NCBI GenBank assembly: GCA_934394565.1
Contig: CAKRQV010000001.1
Span: forward strand, 1 to 64,000
From: an uncultured Lachnospiraceae bacterium
GTDB lineage: Bacteria; Bacillota; Clostridia; Lachnospirales; Lachnospiraceae
Reading direction: 5' to 3'
Length of the DNA: 64,000 bases
The notes under the pieces were generated by a model, which did no database searches, had not been told where the DNA came from, and worked only from the letters and a program-made list of their open reading frames with translations. The position numbers and the translations under genes are program-made. Positions 1-8,818 of the stretch are shown piece by piece. Each line of letters opens with the position of its first letter. Within the stretch, counting starts at the first letter, position 1.

Positions 1-458
1 TAAGTTATTTTATCAGAAGCTTCAAAAAAACATACGGAGTGTCTCCGTTAAAATATAGAAAAAATGAGCCGAGTACACGGATTTAGCGGAGTGTGAAAGA
101 AACATAAACGATGTTACAAACAAAAGGACGCATGAAAAACTCTCGTTTTTTCACACGCCCGAAGAAAAAATTTTCGTTATTTAATTTGTCTACTTGATGG
201 GTAGCACACTATGTTACTGGGATTCAGCGATTTTTCGCACTGTTTTGGAACATAGTATTCTATTCCCGGTCTTTGCTCTTTTTCTGAATGCTTTTCATTT
301 GCGAACCTGCCATTCATGGTATAATAAATTATGTCGAGTAAAATAATATACCACAAAAATCATATCGGATTCGACGAAACGTATCAACTGGTTTTACCAT
401 TAAGTTTAGCTTTTCTGCCAGACCATACGCTACAATGCAAGGAAAACAAACGTTGTGT
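1..458. other. Gene-free left edge with two imperfect hairpins
   Basis: No convincing gene is visible. Two inverted repeats can be drawn: 91-103 with 145-156 (GTGTGAAAGAAAC against GTTTTTTCACAC, one base bulged) and 208-215 with 249-256 (ACTATGTT / AACATAGT). A TATAAT box on the plus strand at 320-325 has only a poor upstream partner. The short plus-strand frame that follows lies antisense to the lipoprotein gene and has no family resemblance. The hairpins may belong to the 3' end of the gene left of the window. Confidence 0.4.
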
Positions 459-929
459 TTATTCTACAGAATCTACAACTTCATTTCCATCGGCATCTGT
501 ATGTGTAGTTACCGTAAAGGTGTCATATGTATAGGTTCCGGCTTTTCCATTGTCGCTGTCAGCAGCACTGGAGCTGTTTGGCTGTCCGAATGCACTTTTG
601 AATTCGTCCATGCTTACGCCAATATAAGCTTTGGCATCTTCAGCAGAAGAATCCGCTGTGCCGGAGGATTCCATGATGGCAGAAGAATCGGCATCTGGAT
701 CAGAAGGTTCTTCGGCTGTCGTATCCTTGGCGGTTGTATCCTTTGTCTTAGTATCTGTTTCAGTATCTTTTGATGAAGCTTTTGTATTGTCAGAAGAGGA
801 ATCTGCTGTACTTTCAGTACTCTCAGAAACGACAGAAGTGCCTGCTTTGCTGGTACTGTTGCCACCGCATCCAACCAGGGCAACTGCGGCCATAATCATC
901 ATCGAAACCAAAAGATATCTCTTTTTCAT
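459..929 (-). CDS. Secreted lipoprotein, Ser/Thr/Asp-rich linker, small C-terminal domain
   Basis: The 156-residue product starts MKKRYLL, followed by a hydrophobic stretch and the lipobox LVGCGG, so the mature protein should be lipid-anchored on the outer face of the membrane at the Cys. Residues about 25-95 are a low-complexity Ser/Thr/Asp/Lys linker. The last 60 residues (IGVSMDEFKSAFGQP, then short beta-rich segments) resemble the BLIP/SmpA-like fold of small bacterial lipoproteins, but this is a motif impression only. The start at 929 is set by AAGGAGA about 6 nt upstream; a longer frame to 1031 has no such site and would bury the signal peptide. Function unknown. Confidence 0.75.
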   Translation of the reverse strand: MKKRYLLVSMMIMAAVALVGCGGNSTSKAGTSVVSESTESTADSSSDNTKASSKDTETDTKTKDTTAKDTTAEEPSDPDADSSAIMESSGTADSSAEDAKAYIGVSMDEFKSAFGQPNSSSAADSDNGKAGTYTYDTFTVTTHTDADGNEVVDSVE

Positions 930-1156
930 AGTAACATCTCCTTTTTTGCGTGAAAAAACTAGTTGGCAGAAACCTTTGTTTCTGCTGCCCCCTATTATCG
1001 TCCAATCAAAACAAAAGTCAAGGAAACTCACAATTTTTTAAGAAAATTTATACTTGTAACAAGGGAAAAAGTACGATCAGATACTTGCTGTAGAAAGCAT
1101 GGGAAAAGTGTGCTATAGTGAAAAGCATATTTGGAACAGAGGAGAAAAACAACCGT

Positions 1157-1759
1157 ATGGAGACAGAAAAAATCGAGATTCGTACAGCCACAGAAGCGGA
1201 TGCCGGAGCACTGCTGGCCATATATGCGCCCTATGTGGAGCAAACGGCAATCACCTTTGAATATGAAGCACCTACTGTCAGCGAATTTCAGGCGCGTATC
1301 CGGCATACCTTAGAAAAATATCCATATCTGGTGGCAGAAAAAAGGGGCAGGATCCTTGGCTATGCCTATGTCAGTCCTTTCAAAGAGCGTGCAGCCTATG
1401 ACTGGGCGGTAGAAACCTCGATCTATGTGGATAAAGCCGTAAAACACAGTGGCATCGGTGGAAAACTTCATGCGGCATTGGAACAGGTATTAAAAAAGAT
1501 GGGAATCCTCAATATGGAAGCCTGTATCGGCATTCCCGAAAAGGATGACGAATACCTTGACCACAACAGCATGAATTTCCATGCCCATCTCGGCTACCGG
1601 CTGGTGGGAACTTTCAAAAAATGCGGCTATAAGTATGACCGTTGGTATGACATGATCTGGATGGAAAAACTGATCGGGAATCATACAGAAAATCAGCCAT
1701 ATCCGAAAAGATATACCCCGGATATACTTCGTACAGTGCTGGGAAAATCAGAGGATTAA
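1157..1759 (+). CDS. GNAT acetyltransferase, phosphinothricin acetyltransferase-like
   Basis: Cytosolic acetyl-CoA-dependent N-acetyltransferase of about 200 residues. The opening IEIRTATEADAGALLAIYAPYVE and the later SIYVDKAVKHSGIGGKLHAALE (the acetyl-CoA loop) and NFHAHLGYRLVGTFKKCGYK are typical of the Pat/Bar subgroup, which acetylates small amines or amino-acid analogues such as phosphinothricin or methionine derivatives. True substrate unknown. The ATG at 1157 is preferred because AGAGGAGA lies just upstream; a GTG at 1118 would add 13 residues with no ribosome-binding site. Followed by an EamA exporter in the same direction. Confidence 0.85.
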   Translation: METEKIEIRTATEADAGALLAIYAPYVEQTAITFEYEAPTVSEFQARIRHTLEKYPYLVAEKRGRILGYAYVSPFKERAAYDWAVETSIYVDKAVKHSGIGGKLHAALEQVLKKMGILNMEACIGIPEKDDEYLDHNSMNFHAHLGYRLVGTFKKCGYKYDRWYDMIWMEKLIGNHTENQPYPKRYTPDILRTVLGKSED

Positions 1760-1817
1760 TGCAGATAAAGGAATATATAGAAAAAACAGCTTACATAACA
1801 GATAAGAGAGAAAAAAG

Positions 1818-2738
1818 ATGGATAAACATAAAAAAACGGTAGCAGGAACAATCATGACGATTACCGGTGGCACGCTGTGGGGTGTGTCAGGTGTATGCGG
1901 ACAGTTCCTGTTTCAGAACAAAGATGTAACAGCAAGCTGGCTTGTGCCGGTTCGACTGATGATGGCGGGCATTTTCATGCTGTGTTTTTATATCTGGAAA
2001 GATAAAAAGAAAGCCTTTGCCATCTGGCAGAAAAAGGAAAACCGGAGGGGCATCCTGATCTATGGACTGGCAGGCATGATGTTGTGTCAGTACAGTTACT
2101 TTCAGACCATCGAATGGTCAAATGCGGGAACGGCAACCGTGATCCAGTATCTTGGTCCGGCTTTGATCGTGGTCTGGGTCTGCCTGCGGACCAGGCGTCT
2201 TCCCGAACGAAAAGAAATTATAGGGGTATTGCTGGCTCTGCTTGGTATTTTTCTGATCGCCACACACGGCAATCCCACATCTCTGGCTCTGTCGGGAAGA
2301 GCGCTGCTCATGGGACTGATTTCAGCCGTTTCAGTTGTTATCTATACCGTACAGCCGGAGAAATTGCAGAAACAGTTTCCCACACCGTTGATTCTGGCCT
2401 GGGGTATGCTGATTGGCGGCTGTGTGCTGACAGTGCTGTTTCGGCCCTGGCATCAGACGGTTATTGTAGACGCACAGATGGTAACAACACTTCTCGTTGT
2501 CATTTTACTGGGAACTATGGCAAGTTTTTCCCTGTATATGACCGGTGTGAAACTGATCGGCTCTGTCAAAGCCAGTCTTTACTCCTGTGTAGAACCGGTG
2601 GCCTCCATGGTACTTACTGCCGTCTGGATGAAAGTGCAGTTTACACTGCCGGATATCATCGGTACGGTATGCATTATCCTGACCATTATAATCCTGGCAT
2701 TACCATCCGGAAAACAAAACCATCAGATAGAACAGTAA
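1818..2738 (+). CDS. EamA (DMT superfamily) membrane exporter
   Basis: A 306-residue integral membrane protein with about ten hydrophobic segments in two five-helix halves, the arrangement of EamA/RhaT drug-metabolite transporters. Segments such as TIMTITGGTLWGVSGVCGQF near the start and SLYSCVEPVASMVLTAVW near the end match the two EamA repeats. Family members export amino acids or other small metabolites; substrate not predictable here. The ribosome-binding site is weak (GAGAG...AAAAAG). It follows the acetyltransferase by 58 nt, so the two may form an operon ending at the hairpin beyond 2743. Confidence 0.88.
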   Translation: MDKHKKTVAGTIMTITGGTLWGVSGVCGQFLFQNKDVTASWLVPVRLMMAGIFMLCFYIWKDKKKAFAIWQKKENRRGILIYGLAGMMLCQYSYFQTIEWSNAGTATVIQYLGPALIVVWVCLRTRRLPERKEIIGVLLALLGIFLIATHGNPTSLALSGRALLMGLISAVSVVIYTVQPEKLQKQFPTPLILAWGMLIGGCVLTVLFRPWHQTVIVDAQMVTTLLVVILLGTMASFSLYMTGVKLIGSVKASLYSCVEPVASMVLTAVWMKVQFTLPDIIGTVCIILTIIILALPSGKQNHQIEQ

Positions 2739-2742
2739 ACAG

Positions 2743-2804
2743 ACAGACTATAGAAAAATGCAGGGAAACCACAGTTTCCCCAAAATCTATAGTCTGTTGT
2801 TTTA
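2743..2804 (+). terminator. Rho-independent terminator after EamA gene
   Basis: ACAGACTATAG (2743-2753) pairs with CTATAGTCTGT (2787-2797). Inside is a second stem, GGGAAAC/GTTTCCC. TGTTTT follows. Confidence 0.8.
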
Positions 2805-2814
2805 TGTGTTGAGA

Positions 2815-2843
2815 TTGACACTAAATAGACAATATGATACGAT
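2815..2843 (+). promoter_or_regulatory. Sigma-A promoter for the TetR-hyp operon
   Basis: TTGACA at 2815-2820, 17-nt spacer, TACGAT at 2838-2843. It lies upstream of the TetR gene and just after the EamA terminator. Confidence 0.6.
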
Positions 2844-2900
2844 TGAGGAAACTAAGAAACCAAAAAAAGTTTTCGGGTTTCCGCATCAATTTACTAAAAG

Positions 2901-2940
2901 CCAGGTTGCAGCCGTTTAGATCTGTGCGGCTACAATCTGG
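2901..2940 (+). promoter_or_regulatory. 14-bp inverted repeat in the TetR leader
   Basis: CCAGGTTGCAGCCG (2901-2914) and CGGCTACAATCTGG (2927-2940) pair at 12 of 14 positions around a 12-nt loop. There is no T-run, so it is not a simple terminator. It ends 36 nt before the TetR start codon, where either an autoregulatory operator or an mRNA hairpin would fit. Confidence 0.5.
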
Positions 2941-2976
2941 ATGGTCCGGCCGTCAACCACAAAAAGGAGAAGCTCA

Positions 2977-3531
2977 TTGAGAGAAAAAATCATAGATGCT
3001 GCCATCGAAGCATTTACTGAGAATGGTCTGAAATTTACCATGAACGATCTGGCCAAAAAACTGGGCATCAGCAAAAAAACAATCTATACCATCTTTGAAA
3101 GCAAACAGGATGTTTTGCTTGGTATCGGTGACCGCTATGCCGCTGATTTTAACCAGATGCAAAGAGAACTGGAAACAGATGACAGTCTGGGAATCGCAGA
3201 AAAACTTGAAAAACTTCTGCTGGCTCTGCCTGACAATTACCATGGCATCGGTCTCAGCCGCATCTACGAACTGGCAGAGAAATACCCCAAGCCCTACCGT
3301 CACCTCATGAATGTGGTCAATCAGGGCTGGACACTGGCGGAGATGTACCTGAAAAAGGGCATGGAAGAAGGAAAATTCCGCCAGATCTATATTCCTGTCG
3401 TGATGGCTATGATTGAGGGCACAGTCAGCCGTTTTCTGGAGAGCGATATATTGTATAAAAATCACCTGACCTACGAACAGGGCAAAAAAGAAATGGTCAG
3501 TATATTAATGAAAGGAATACAGACAGAGTGA
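2977..3531 (+). CDS. TetR/AcrR family transcriptional regulator
   Basis: A 184-residue repressor-type protein. The N-terminal helix-turn-helix reads REKIIDAAIEAFTENG, then TMNDLAKKLGISKKTIYTIF and FESKQDVLL, a textbook TetR DNA-binding domain; the rest is the variable ligand-binding domain. The TTG at 2977 is chosen because AAAGGAG sits 7 nt upstream and the protein then begins at the usual family position; an ATG at 2941 has no ribosome-binding site. Its stop overlaps the GTG of hypB, so it is the first gene of the hyp operon and probably controls it. Ligand unknown. Confidence 0.9.
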   Translation: MREKIIDAAIEAFTENGLKFTMNDLAKKLGISKKTIYTIFESKQDVLLGIGDRYAADFNQMQRELETDDSLGIAEKLEKLLLALPDNYHGIGLSRIYELAEKYPKPYRHLMNVVNQGWTLAEMYLKKGMEEGKFRQIYIPVVMAMIEGTVSRFLESDILYKNHLTYEQGKKEMVSILMKGIQTE

Positions 3532-4199
3532 AAAAAGAGGTAAGAATTCTGGAAATCAAAGAAAGTGTATTTGCCGACAATGACAGACAGGCCGATATGC
3601 TCCGTCAGGAATTAAAAGAAAAAGGCGTGTTCCTGATGAACTTGATGTCTTCCCCCGGTGCGGGCAAGACAACGACACTGGTAAAAACCATCGCTGCCCT
3701 CAGAGACAGCCTGCGTATCGGTGTCATGGAAGCGGATATTGATTCAGATGTTGATGCACGGACCATTGCAGAGACTGGTGTAAAATCCATTCAGCTGCAT
3801 ACCGGCGGTATGTGTCATCTCGATGCAGCGATGACCAGACAGGGCATTGAGGGGCTTGATATTGAAGATGTGGATCTGGCAATCCTTGAAAATGTCGGTA
3901 ATCTTGTCTGTCCGGCGGAATTTGATACCGGTGCATCGAAAAATGTGATGATCCTGTCTGTGCCGGAGGGACACGACAAGCCACTCAAATACCCGTTGAT
4001 GTTTCAGGTCTGCGATGCTGTGCTGATCAATAAGATCGATGTTCTGCCATATTTTGATTTCTCTATGGATAAAGTGAAAGAATTTATTCATGCCAGAAAT
4101 CCGGAAGCGGAAATCTTTCCGATCAGTGCCAAGACGGGCGAGGGTATGGAAGCATGGACAGACTGGCTGCGTTGTGAAGTGAAAGACTGGAAAGCCTGA
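3528..4199 (+). CDS. hypB: HypB nickel-insertion GTPase
   Basis: A 223-residue SIMIBI-class GTPase that, in studied systems, passes nickel to HypA during [NiFe]-hydrogenase or urease maturation. The P-loop SSPGAGKTT is at about residues 41-49, EADIDSDVDA follows as the metal/switch region, and NKIDVLP is the guanine-specificity motif. The His-rich N-terminal nickel store of some HypB proteins is absent. The GTG start overlaps the TetR stop; AAAGGA lies 11 nt upstream. No hydrogenase subunit, hypC-F or urease gene is nearby, so the client enzyme is an open question. Confidence 0.92.
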   Translation: MKKEVRILEIKESVFADNDRQADMLRQELKEKGVFLMNLMSSPGAGKTTTLVKTIAALRDSLRIGVMEADIDSDVDARTIAETGVKSIQLHTGGMCHLDAAMTRQGIEGLDIEDVDLAILENVGNLVCPAEFDTGASKNVMILSVPEGHDKPLKYPLMFQVCDAVLINKIDVLPYFDFSMDKVKEFIHARNPEAEIFPISAKTGEGMEAWTDWLRCEVKDWKA

Positions 4200-4378
4200 A
4201 TATCCGTGCAGATAAAAAGCTGCTGTTTTTTGGAAAAACCGTATGTTTATAAAGACGGAGTCTCTTATTTGCACAGAGTAAAAGACATAAAATTTATTTG
4301 CGAAAGATAACAAAAAACAAAACAGGAAAGGAACTCATGCCGTATATATGGCATGGAACTGTAAAGGAGAGAAAAAGG

Positions 4379-7165
4379 ATGAACAAAGAATTGGATAAAG
4401 AGCTGTACCCGGACTACATTTACCCGAAATTCACCCCGAATCCCAACGAGCCGTTTCGCAAGCCAATCGCAAAACTTGGCAAAAAGATCACTGACCGTAT
4501 CCCGCAGAAGCTGGGCTTGAAAAAGATCACCCGTAACGATCCTGAGTACTGGGGGCTGGCCGGCGTTCTGACGGATGAGGAAGCAGAGCTGGCTCTGAAA
4601 ATGGGTGTCAGAAAGCCGAAAACCCTCGATGAGATGGTGAAGATTTCCGGACTGGCAAAGGACAAGTGTGAAGCACTGCTCGAAGAAATGTCCCGCAAGG
4701 GTCTCCTGGAATACAACTGGGAAAATGATGCCCATGTCAAACAGTATATACTGCCGATGTACGTGCCGGGTTGTGCTGAATTTTTCAATATGAATGCCAG
4801 CATTTTGGACAGCAATCCGGAGATGGGAACATTTTTTGAACATATGTCCCGTCTGCCGCTGGAAAAGATCACACCTTTCGTACCGGAAGGTGGTGCCGGT
4901 ATTGGTATGCATGTCATTCCGGTGGAAAAGGCCATTGAGATGGAAAATGAATCCATCGACCTTGAGCATATTTCCTACTGGCTGGAAAAGTACGAGGGCA
5001 AATATGCGGCAAGCCCGTGCTCCTGCCGTCGTTCCCGCCTGACCCACGGTGAGGGCTGTGCGGATGATCCGGAGGGCTGGTGCATCGCTGTGGGTGATAT
5101 GGCAGATTACGTTGTGGAGACACAGAAGGATGGTCGTTATATTTCCAAAGAAGAGGCACTTGAAATCTTTAAAGCTGCAGAAGAAAACGGCTTTGTACAT
5201 CAGATCACTAATATCGATGGTGCACACAAGATCTTTGCTATCTGTAACTGCAATGTCAATGTCTGTTATGCGCTGCGTACGTCGCAGCTGTTCAATACCC
5301 CAAATATGTCCCGCTCGGCTTATATTGCCAAAGTGGATAAGGCAAGCTGTGTCGCCTGTGGTAAATGTGTCGAGAGCTGTCCGGCAGGTGCAGTCAAGCT
5401 GGGGCAGAAGCTCTGCGATAAAAAGGGCTGCGAGATCACCTATCCGCGCATTCCGCTGCCGCAGGATCAGCCGTGGGGTGAGCATATGTGGTCGCACAAT
5501 TACCGCGATGTGAACCGGATCAACTGCTACGATACCGGTACAGCGCCATGTAAGACTGCCTGTCCGGCCCATATCGCCGTACAGGGTTATCTGCAGCTGG
5601 CAAAAGAGGGTCGCTATGAGGATGCCCTGGCGCTGATCAAGAAGGATAATCCGCTGCCGGCTGTCTGTGGGCATGTCTGCAATCGCCGTTGTGAGGATGC
5701 CTGCACCAGAGGTACGATCGATGAGGCTGTAGCTATTGATGAGGTGAAGCGATTTATCGCTGAGCGCGACCTGCATGCCGATACACGCTATATCCCGAAG
5801 CCGACAATCCCGTCCTTAAAGGGTGGTTTTGATGAAAAGATTGCCATTATCGGCGCCGGTCCGGCCGGTCTGTCCTGTGCCTATTATCTGGCATTGACCG
5901 GATACAAACCGACTGTATTTGAGAAAAATGAGGAGCCGGGCGGTATGCTGCGCTATGGTATCCCGTCTTATAAACTGGAAAAAGATCTGCTGGCTGCCGA
6001 GATTGATGTGATCCGTGCTCTTGGTGTGGAAATCCGTTGTGGTGTGGAAGTCGGCAGGGATATTACAATTGAAGAACTGCGTGAACAGGGGTACAAAGGC
6101 TTCTATGCTGCCATCGGCTGTCAGAAGGGCAGAAAGCCAGGCATTACCGGTGAAAATGCCGAGGGCGCATACACGGCTGTAGAATTTTTACGGGAAGTCG
6201 GAGCAAAGGAAAGCTTCCCGCTGGAAGGTGATGTCGTGGTTGTCGGCGGCGGTAATGTAGCCATCGATGCGGCAAGAATCTCCACCCGGTGTACAGATGC
6301 AAAGGTATCTATGTACTGCCTGGAAGCCAGAGAAAATATGCCGGCCAGCGATGAGGAGATCGAGGAAGCACTCGAAGAGAATATCTCCCTGAACTGTGGC
6401 TGGGGACCGAAGGAAGTCCTGGAAGAAAACGGCCATGTGACCGGCGTTGTATTTAAACGCTGCACCCGTGTATTCGATGCCCAGGGCAGATTTTCACCGG
6501 ATTACGATGAAAACGATACCGTAACCGTACCGTGCCGCCATGTGATCTTTTCCGTGGGACAGGCTATCGACTGGGGCCATATGCTGGATAACCTGCATGT
6601 AGAGCTTCGCCCGAACGGCGGCGCACTGGCCAATAAACTGACTTACCAGACTTCCGAGCCGGATATCTTTGTCGGCGGTGATGTCTATACCGGACCGAAA
6701 TTTGCGATTGATGCGATTGCTGCAGGCCGTGAGGGTGCGATTTCCCTGCATCGTTACGTGCATGAAAACTGTACACTGACGATCGGCCGTAACCGCCGTG
6801 ATTTTATCGAGTTGGATAAAAAGAATATTAAAATAGACATATACGATACATCGAAACGCCAGATTCCGGAAAAGGTGTCGGTGAAAGCACAGGCGGAGAC
6901 CTTCCGTGATCTGTCCCACAGTCTGACAGAAGCGCAGGTTAAAGCCGAGACATCACGATGTCTGTCCTGCGGCGCTTCCGTGGTGGATCCAAATAAGTGT
7001 ATCGGCTGTGGTATCTGTACGACGAAGTGTATGTTTGATGCGATTCATCTGCACAGAGACCTGCCGGGAGCCTCGGTGATGCGTGCGTCCGAAGAAAAAC
7101 TGAAATATATTCTGCCGAATATGGTCAAACAGTCCATTAAGGTAAAGTTTAAAAAGAAAAAATAA
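4379..7165 (+). CDS. Multi-cluster Fe-S flavoprotein with GltD-like NAD(P)H oxidoreductase core
   Basis: A 928-residue cytosolic redox protein. In order: a helical, winged-helix-like N-terminal region; a Cys-rich block with SPCSCRRSR and a further GC...GWC (about 214-235); CNCNVNVC (about 289-296); a ferredoxin-type CVACGKCVESCP (about 324-335); the N-terminal 4Fe-4S domain typical of glutamate synthase small subunit (Cys near 391, 395, 430, 434, 438); an FAD site IGAGPAG (about 491); a second nucleotide site VVGGGNVAID (about 621); and a C-terminal cluster domain (CLSC, then CIGCGICTTKC, about 861-884). It probably moves electrons between NAD(P)H, FAD and ferredoxin or an unknown partner. 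The start at 4379 has AAAGGAG 10 nt upstream. It sits between hypB and hypA. Confidence 0.88.
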   Translation: MNKELDKELYPDYIYPKFTPNPNEPFRKPIAKLGKKITDRIPQKLGLKKITRNDPEYWGLAGVLTDEEAELALKMGVRKPKTLDEMVKISGLAKDKCEALLEEMSRKGLLEYNWENDAHVKQYILPMYVPGCAEFFNMNASILDSNPEMGTFFEHMSRLPLEKITPFVPEGGAGIGMHVIPVEKAIEMENESIDLEHISYWLEKYEGKYAASPCSCRRSRLTHGEGCADDPEGWCIAVGDMADYVVETQKDGRYISKEEALEIFKAAEENGFVHQITNIDGAHKIFAICNCNVNVCYALRTSQLFNTPNMSRSAYIAKVDKASCVACGKCVESCPAGAVKLGQKLCDKKGCEITYPRIPLPQDQPWGEHMWSHNYRDVNRINCYDTGTAPCKTACPAHIAVQGYLQLAKEGRYEDALALIKKDNPLPAVCGHVCNRRCEDACTRGTIDEAVAIDEVKRFIAERDLHADTRYIPKPTIPSLKGGFDEKIAIIGAGPAGLSCAYYLALTGYKPTVFEKNEEPGGMLRYGIPSYKLEKDLLAAEIDVIRALGVEIRCGVEVGRDITIEELREQGYKGFYAAIGCQKGRKPGITGENAEGAYTAVEFLREVGAKESFPLEGDVVVVGGGNVAIDAARISTRCTDAKVSMYCLEARENMPASDEEIEEALEENISLNCGWGPKEVLEENGHVTGVVFKRCTRVFDAQGRFSPDYDENDTVTVPCRHVIFSVGQAIDWGHMLDNLHVELRPNGGALANKLTYQTSEPDIFVGGDVYTGPKFAIDAIAAGREGAISLHRYVHENCTLTIGRNRRDFIELDKKNIKIDIYDTSKRQIPEKVSVKAQAETFRDLSHSLTEAQVKAETSRCLSCGASVVDPNKCIGCGICTTKCMFDAIHLHRDLPGASVMRASEEKLKYILPNMVKQSIKVKFKKKK

Positions 7166-7187
7166 GCAGCCGTTCCCCATTCTCCTG

Positions 7188-7215
7188 TTGGGCCTGTGAC
7201 ATATAGATGGCCCAA
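7188..7215 (+). promoter_or_regulatory. Intercistronic hairpin before hypA
   Basis: TTGGGCC (7188-7194) and GGCCCAA (7209-7215) form a perfect stem with a 14-nt loop. Flanking CCGTT / AACGG can extend it. With no T-run it looks more like an mRNA processing or stability element than a terminator. Confidence 0.45.
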
Positions 7216-7290
7216 TGAGGACCGAGGGAAAACGGATGCGCACGGGAAACAGAGCCATGCAAAGGCTCAGACAAAAAGGAGTAGAAAACG

Positions 7291-7635
7291 GTGCATGAGC
7301 TTGGTGTAACTTTCCATATCATGGATCACCTGGAAAAGGTGGCAGCAGAAAATGAGGTGACAAAGATCACGAAAGTCACTCTCGAACTGGGAGAGGTCTC
7401 GACGGTGATCGAGTCCTACCTCACCAACTGCTGGAAGTGGGCAGCAAAGAAACGACCTTTGTTTGCTGAAGCAGAACTTATTGTGGAAACATTACCTGCG
7501 CTGACCTATTGTGAGGACTGTGAACAGACCTATCCGACGGTACAGTACGGAAAAATCTGTCCGAGCTGTGGCAGTGGGCACACGTATCTGGTGCAGGGTA
7601 ATGAGTTCAACATTAAGGAAATAGAAGTAGAGTAA
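7291..7635 (+). CDS. hypA: HypA nickel metallochaperone
   Basis: A 114-residue protein of normal HypA length. It starts MHELG, keeping the invariant His2 whose side chain binds nickel, and has the zinc domain CEDC...CPSC (about residues 72-93). HypA receives nickel and hands it, with HypB, to a nickel enzyme. GTG start at 7291 with AAAAAGGAG upstream; the MHE context confirms it. It is separated from its usual partner hypB by the large flavoprotein gene. Confidence 0.93.
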   Translation: MHELGVTFHIMDHLEKVAAENEVTKITKVTLELGEVSTVIESYLTNCWKWAAKKRPLFAEAELIVETLPALTYCEDCEQTYPTVQYGKICPSCGSGHTYLVQGNEFNIKEIEVE

Positions 7636-7649
7636 AGGAGAGAAAAGTT

Positions 7650-8684
7650 ATGTTTTTTCAGATTTATGGAGAAACAGCAGGATGGCAGCTTTTGGGTTGG
7701 CTGCTCGTATTTACAGGACTGGTTGTGATGAATGAGATCGCACGCCGTTCCAAAGCAGGCGGCATTGCCTGTTTTCTGATCCTGCCGGCAGCCTTAAGCG
7801 TATATTTTATTGCAATCTACGTCGGGGCAGCCATGGGTGCCGACTGGGCACTGAACAACGATACCTATGTACATATGAACAGCTGGTTCCATTATGCCAA
7901 GCTGTATGCGGCAACGGCCGGATGTATCGGTTTTATGATCCTCAAATATCACTGGGGCAAGCTCGGTAAGTCTGAGGGCTTCAAGGCGTTTCCATTTGTG
8001 ATCGTAGCCATCAACATCCTGATTGCTGTAGTTTCTGACTTTGAGTCAGCAATTCGTGCCGGTTCTCTGGCCGGTGGCTGGTGGCTGTCCTCCGAGGGCG
8101 TATGGCTCTACGGCGGCTGGTGGAATGTCTTAAACGGTCTGGCCGGCCTGCTTAATATCTTCTGTATGACCGGCTGGTGGGGTATCTATTCCTCAAAAGA
8201 CAAAAAGGATATGCTGTGGCCGGATATGATCTGGGTGTATGTGCTGGCGTATGATGTCTGGAATTTCCAGTATACTTACCTGAACCTGCCGACCCATTCC
8301 TGGTACTGTGGTCTGGCTCTTCTTCTGGCCCCGACCTTTGCCGCAGCTCTGTGGAATAAAGGTGGCTGGATCCAGAACCGTGCCAATACGCTGGCGCTGT
8401 GGTGCATGTTTGCCCAGGTATTCCCGCTGTTCCAGGATGCAAGCCGTTTCACAACGGTATCCTCTGTTTACGCAGAGGGAGGTATCGCAGCCGCTATGGG
8501 AAGCACCATGCCAACCGTAGCTAATCCGACAGCTCAGGGTCTGATCTCCGTGCTGTCCTTTGCGGTCAATGTATTTGTCTTTGCCTACATTCTGAAGCGT
8601 GCCAACAAACAGAAGACAAACCCGTGGAAACACGAGATCTTTACCGACACCAAGGATTACAAAGAGGCTATGGAAAGAGCCTGA
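7650..8684 (+). CDS. DUF5692-like polytopic membrane protein
   Basis: A 344-residue membrane protein with about eight to nine hydrophobic helices, very rich in Trp and Tyr (for example GGWWLSSEGVWLYGGWWNVLNGL and PDMIWVYVLAYDVWNFQYTYLNLP). I associate this pattern with the DUF5692 family, which has no assigned function. Start at 7650 with AAAGGAG upstream, 14 nt after hypA. As last gene of the TetR-hyp operon it may be the membrane partner, transporter or electron acceptor for the flavoprotein; that is inference only. Confidence 0.75.
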   Translation: MFFQIYGETAGWQLLGWLLVFTGLVVMNEIARRSKAGGIACFLILPAALSVYFIAIYVGAAMGADWALNNDTYVHMNSWFHYAKLYAATAGCIGFMILKYHWGKLGKSEGFKAFPFVIVAINILIAVVSDFESAIRAGSLAGGWWLSSEGVWLYGGWWNVLNGLAGLLNIFCMTGWWGIYSSKDKKDMLWPDMIWVYVLAYDVWNFQYTYLNLPTHSWYCGLALLLAPTFAAALWNKGGWIQNRANTLALWCMFAQVFPLFQDASRFTTVSSVYAEGGIAAAMGSTMPTVANPTAQGLISVLSFAVNVFVFAYILKRANKQKTNPWKHEIFTDTKDYKEAMERA

Positions 8685-8703
8685 TTGGGCGAAGCTTTCC
8701 TGT

Positions 8704-8768
8704 CTGGCAAAGCAAACCATAAGAAACACGCTTTGCGAGTTTCTTATGGTTATCGCGGCAGTCGCCAG
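8704..8768. repeat. Imperfect palindrome with perfect 13-bp core
   Basis: AACCATAAGAAAC (8715-8727) and GTTTCTTATGGTT (8739-8751) pair perfectly around an 11-nt loop; CTGGC (8704-8708) and GCCAG (8764-8768) can close an outer stem. It is not followed by a T-run. It resembles the two longer intergenic palindromes in this window in design, not in sequence. Confidence 0.5.
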
Positions 8769-8818
8769 GGTCTCGTGCCAGCACGGACTTTGGCTTGTTG
8801 CTCACGTAAATAAAACAG

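Noticed and set aside
331..534. Short plus-strand frame behind a TATAAT box
   Set aside because: Antisense to the lipoprotein end, with no clear ribosome-binding site or similarity; the -35 box is poor. An antisense RNA cannot be excluded but is not supported.
4265..5776. A 503-codon open frame on the minus strand
   Set aside because: It lies wholly opposite the flavoprotein gene, whose motifs are clear; its translation has no family features and reflects codon bias of the real frame.
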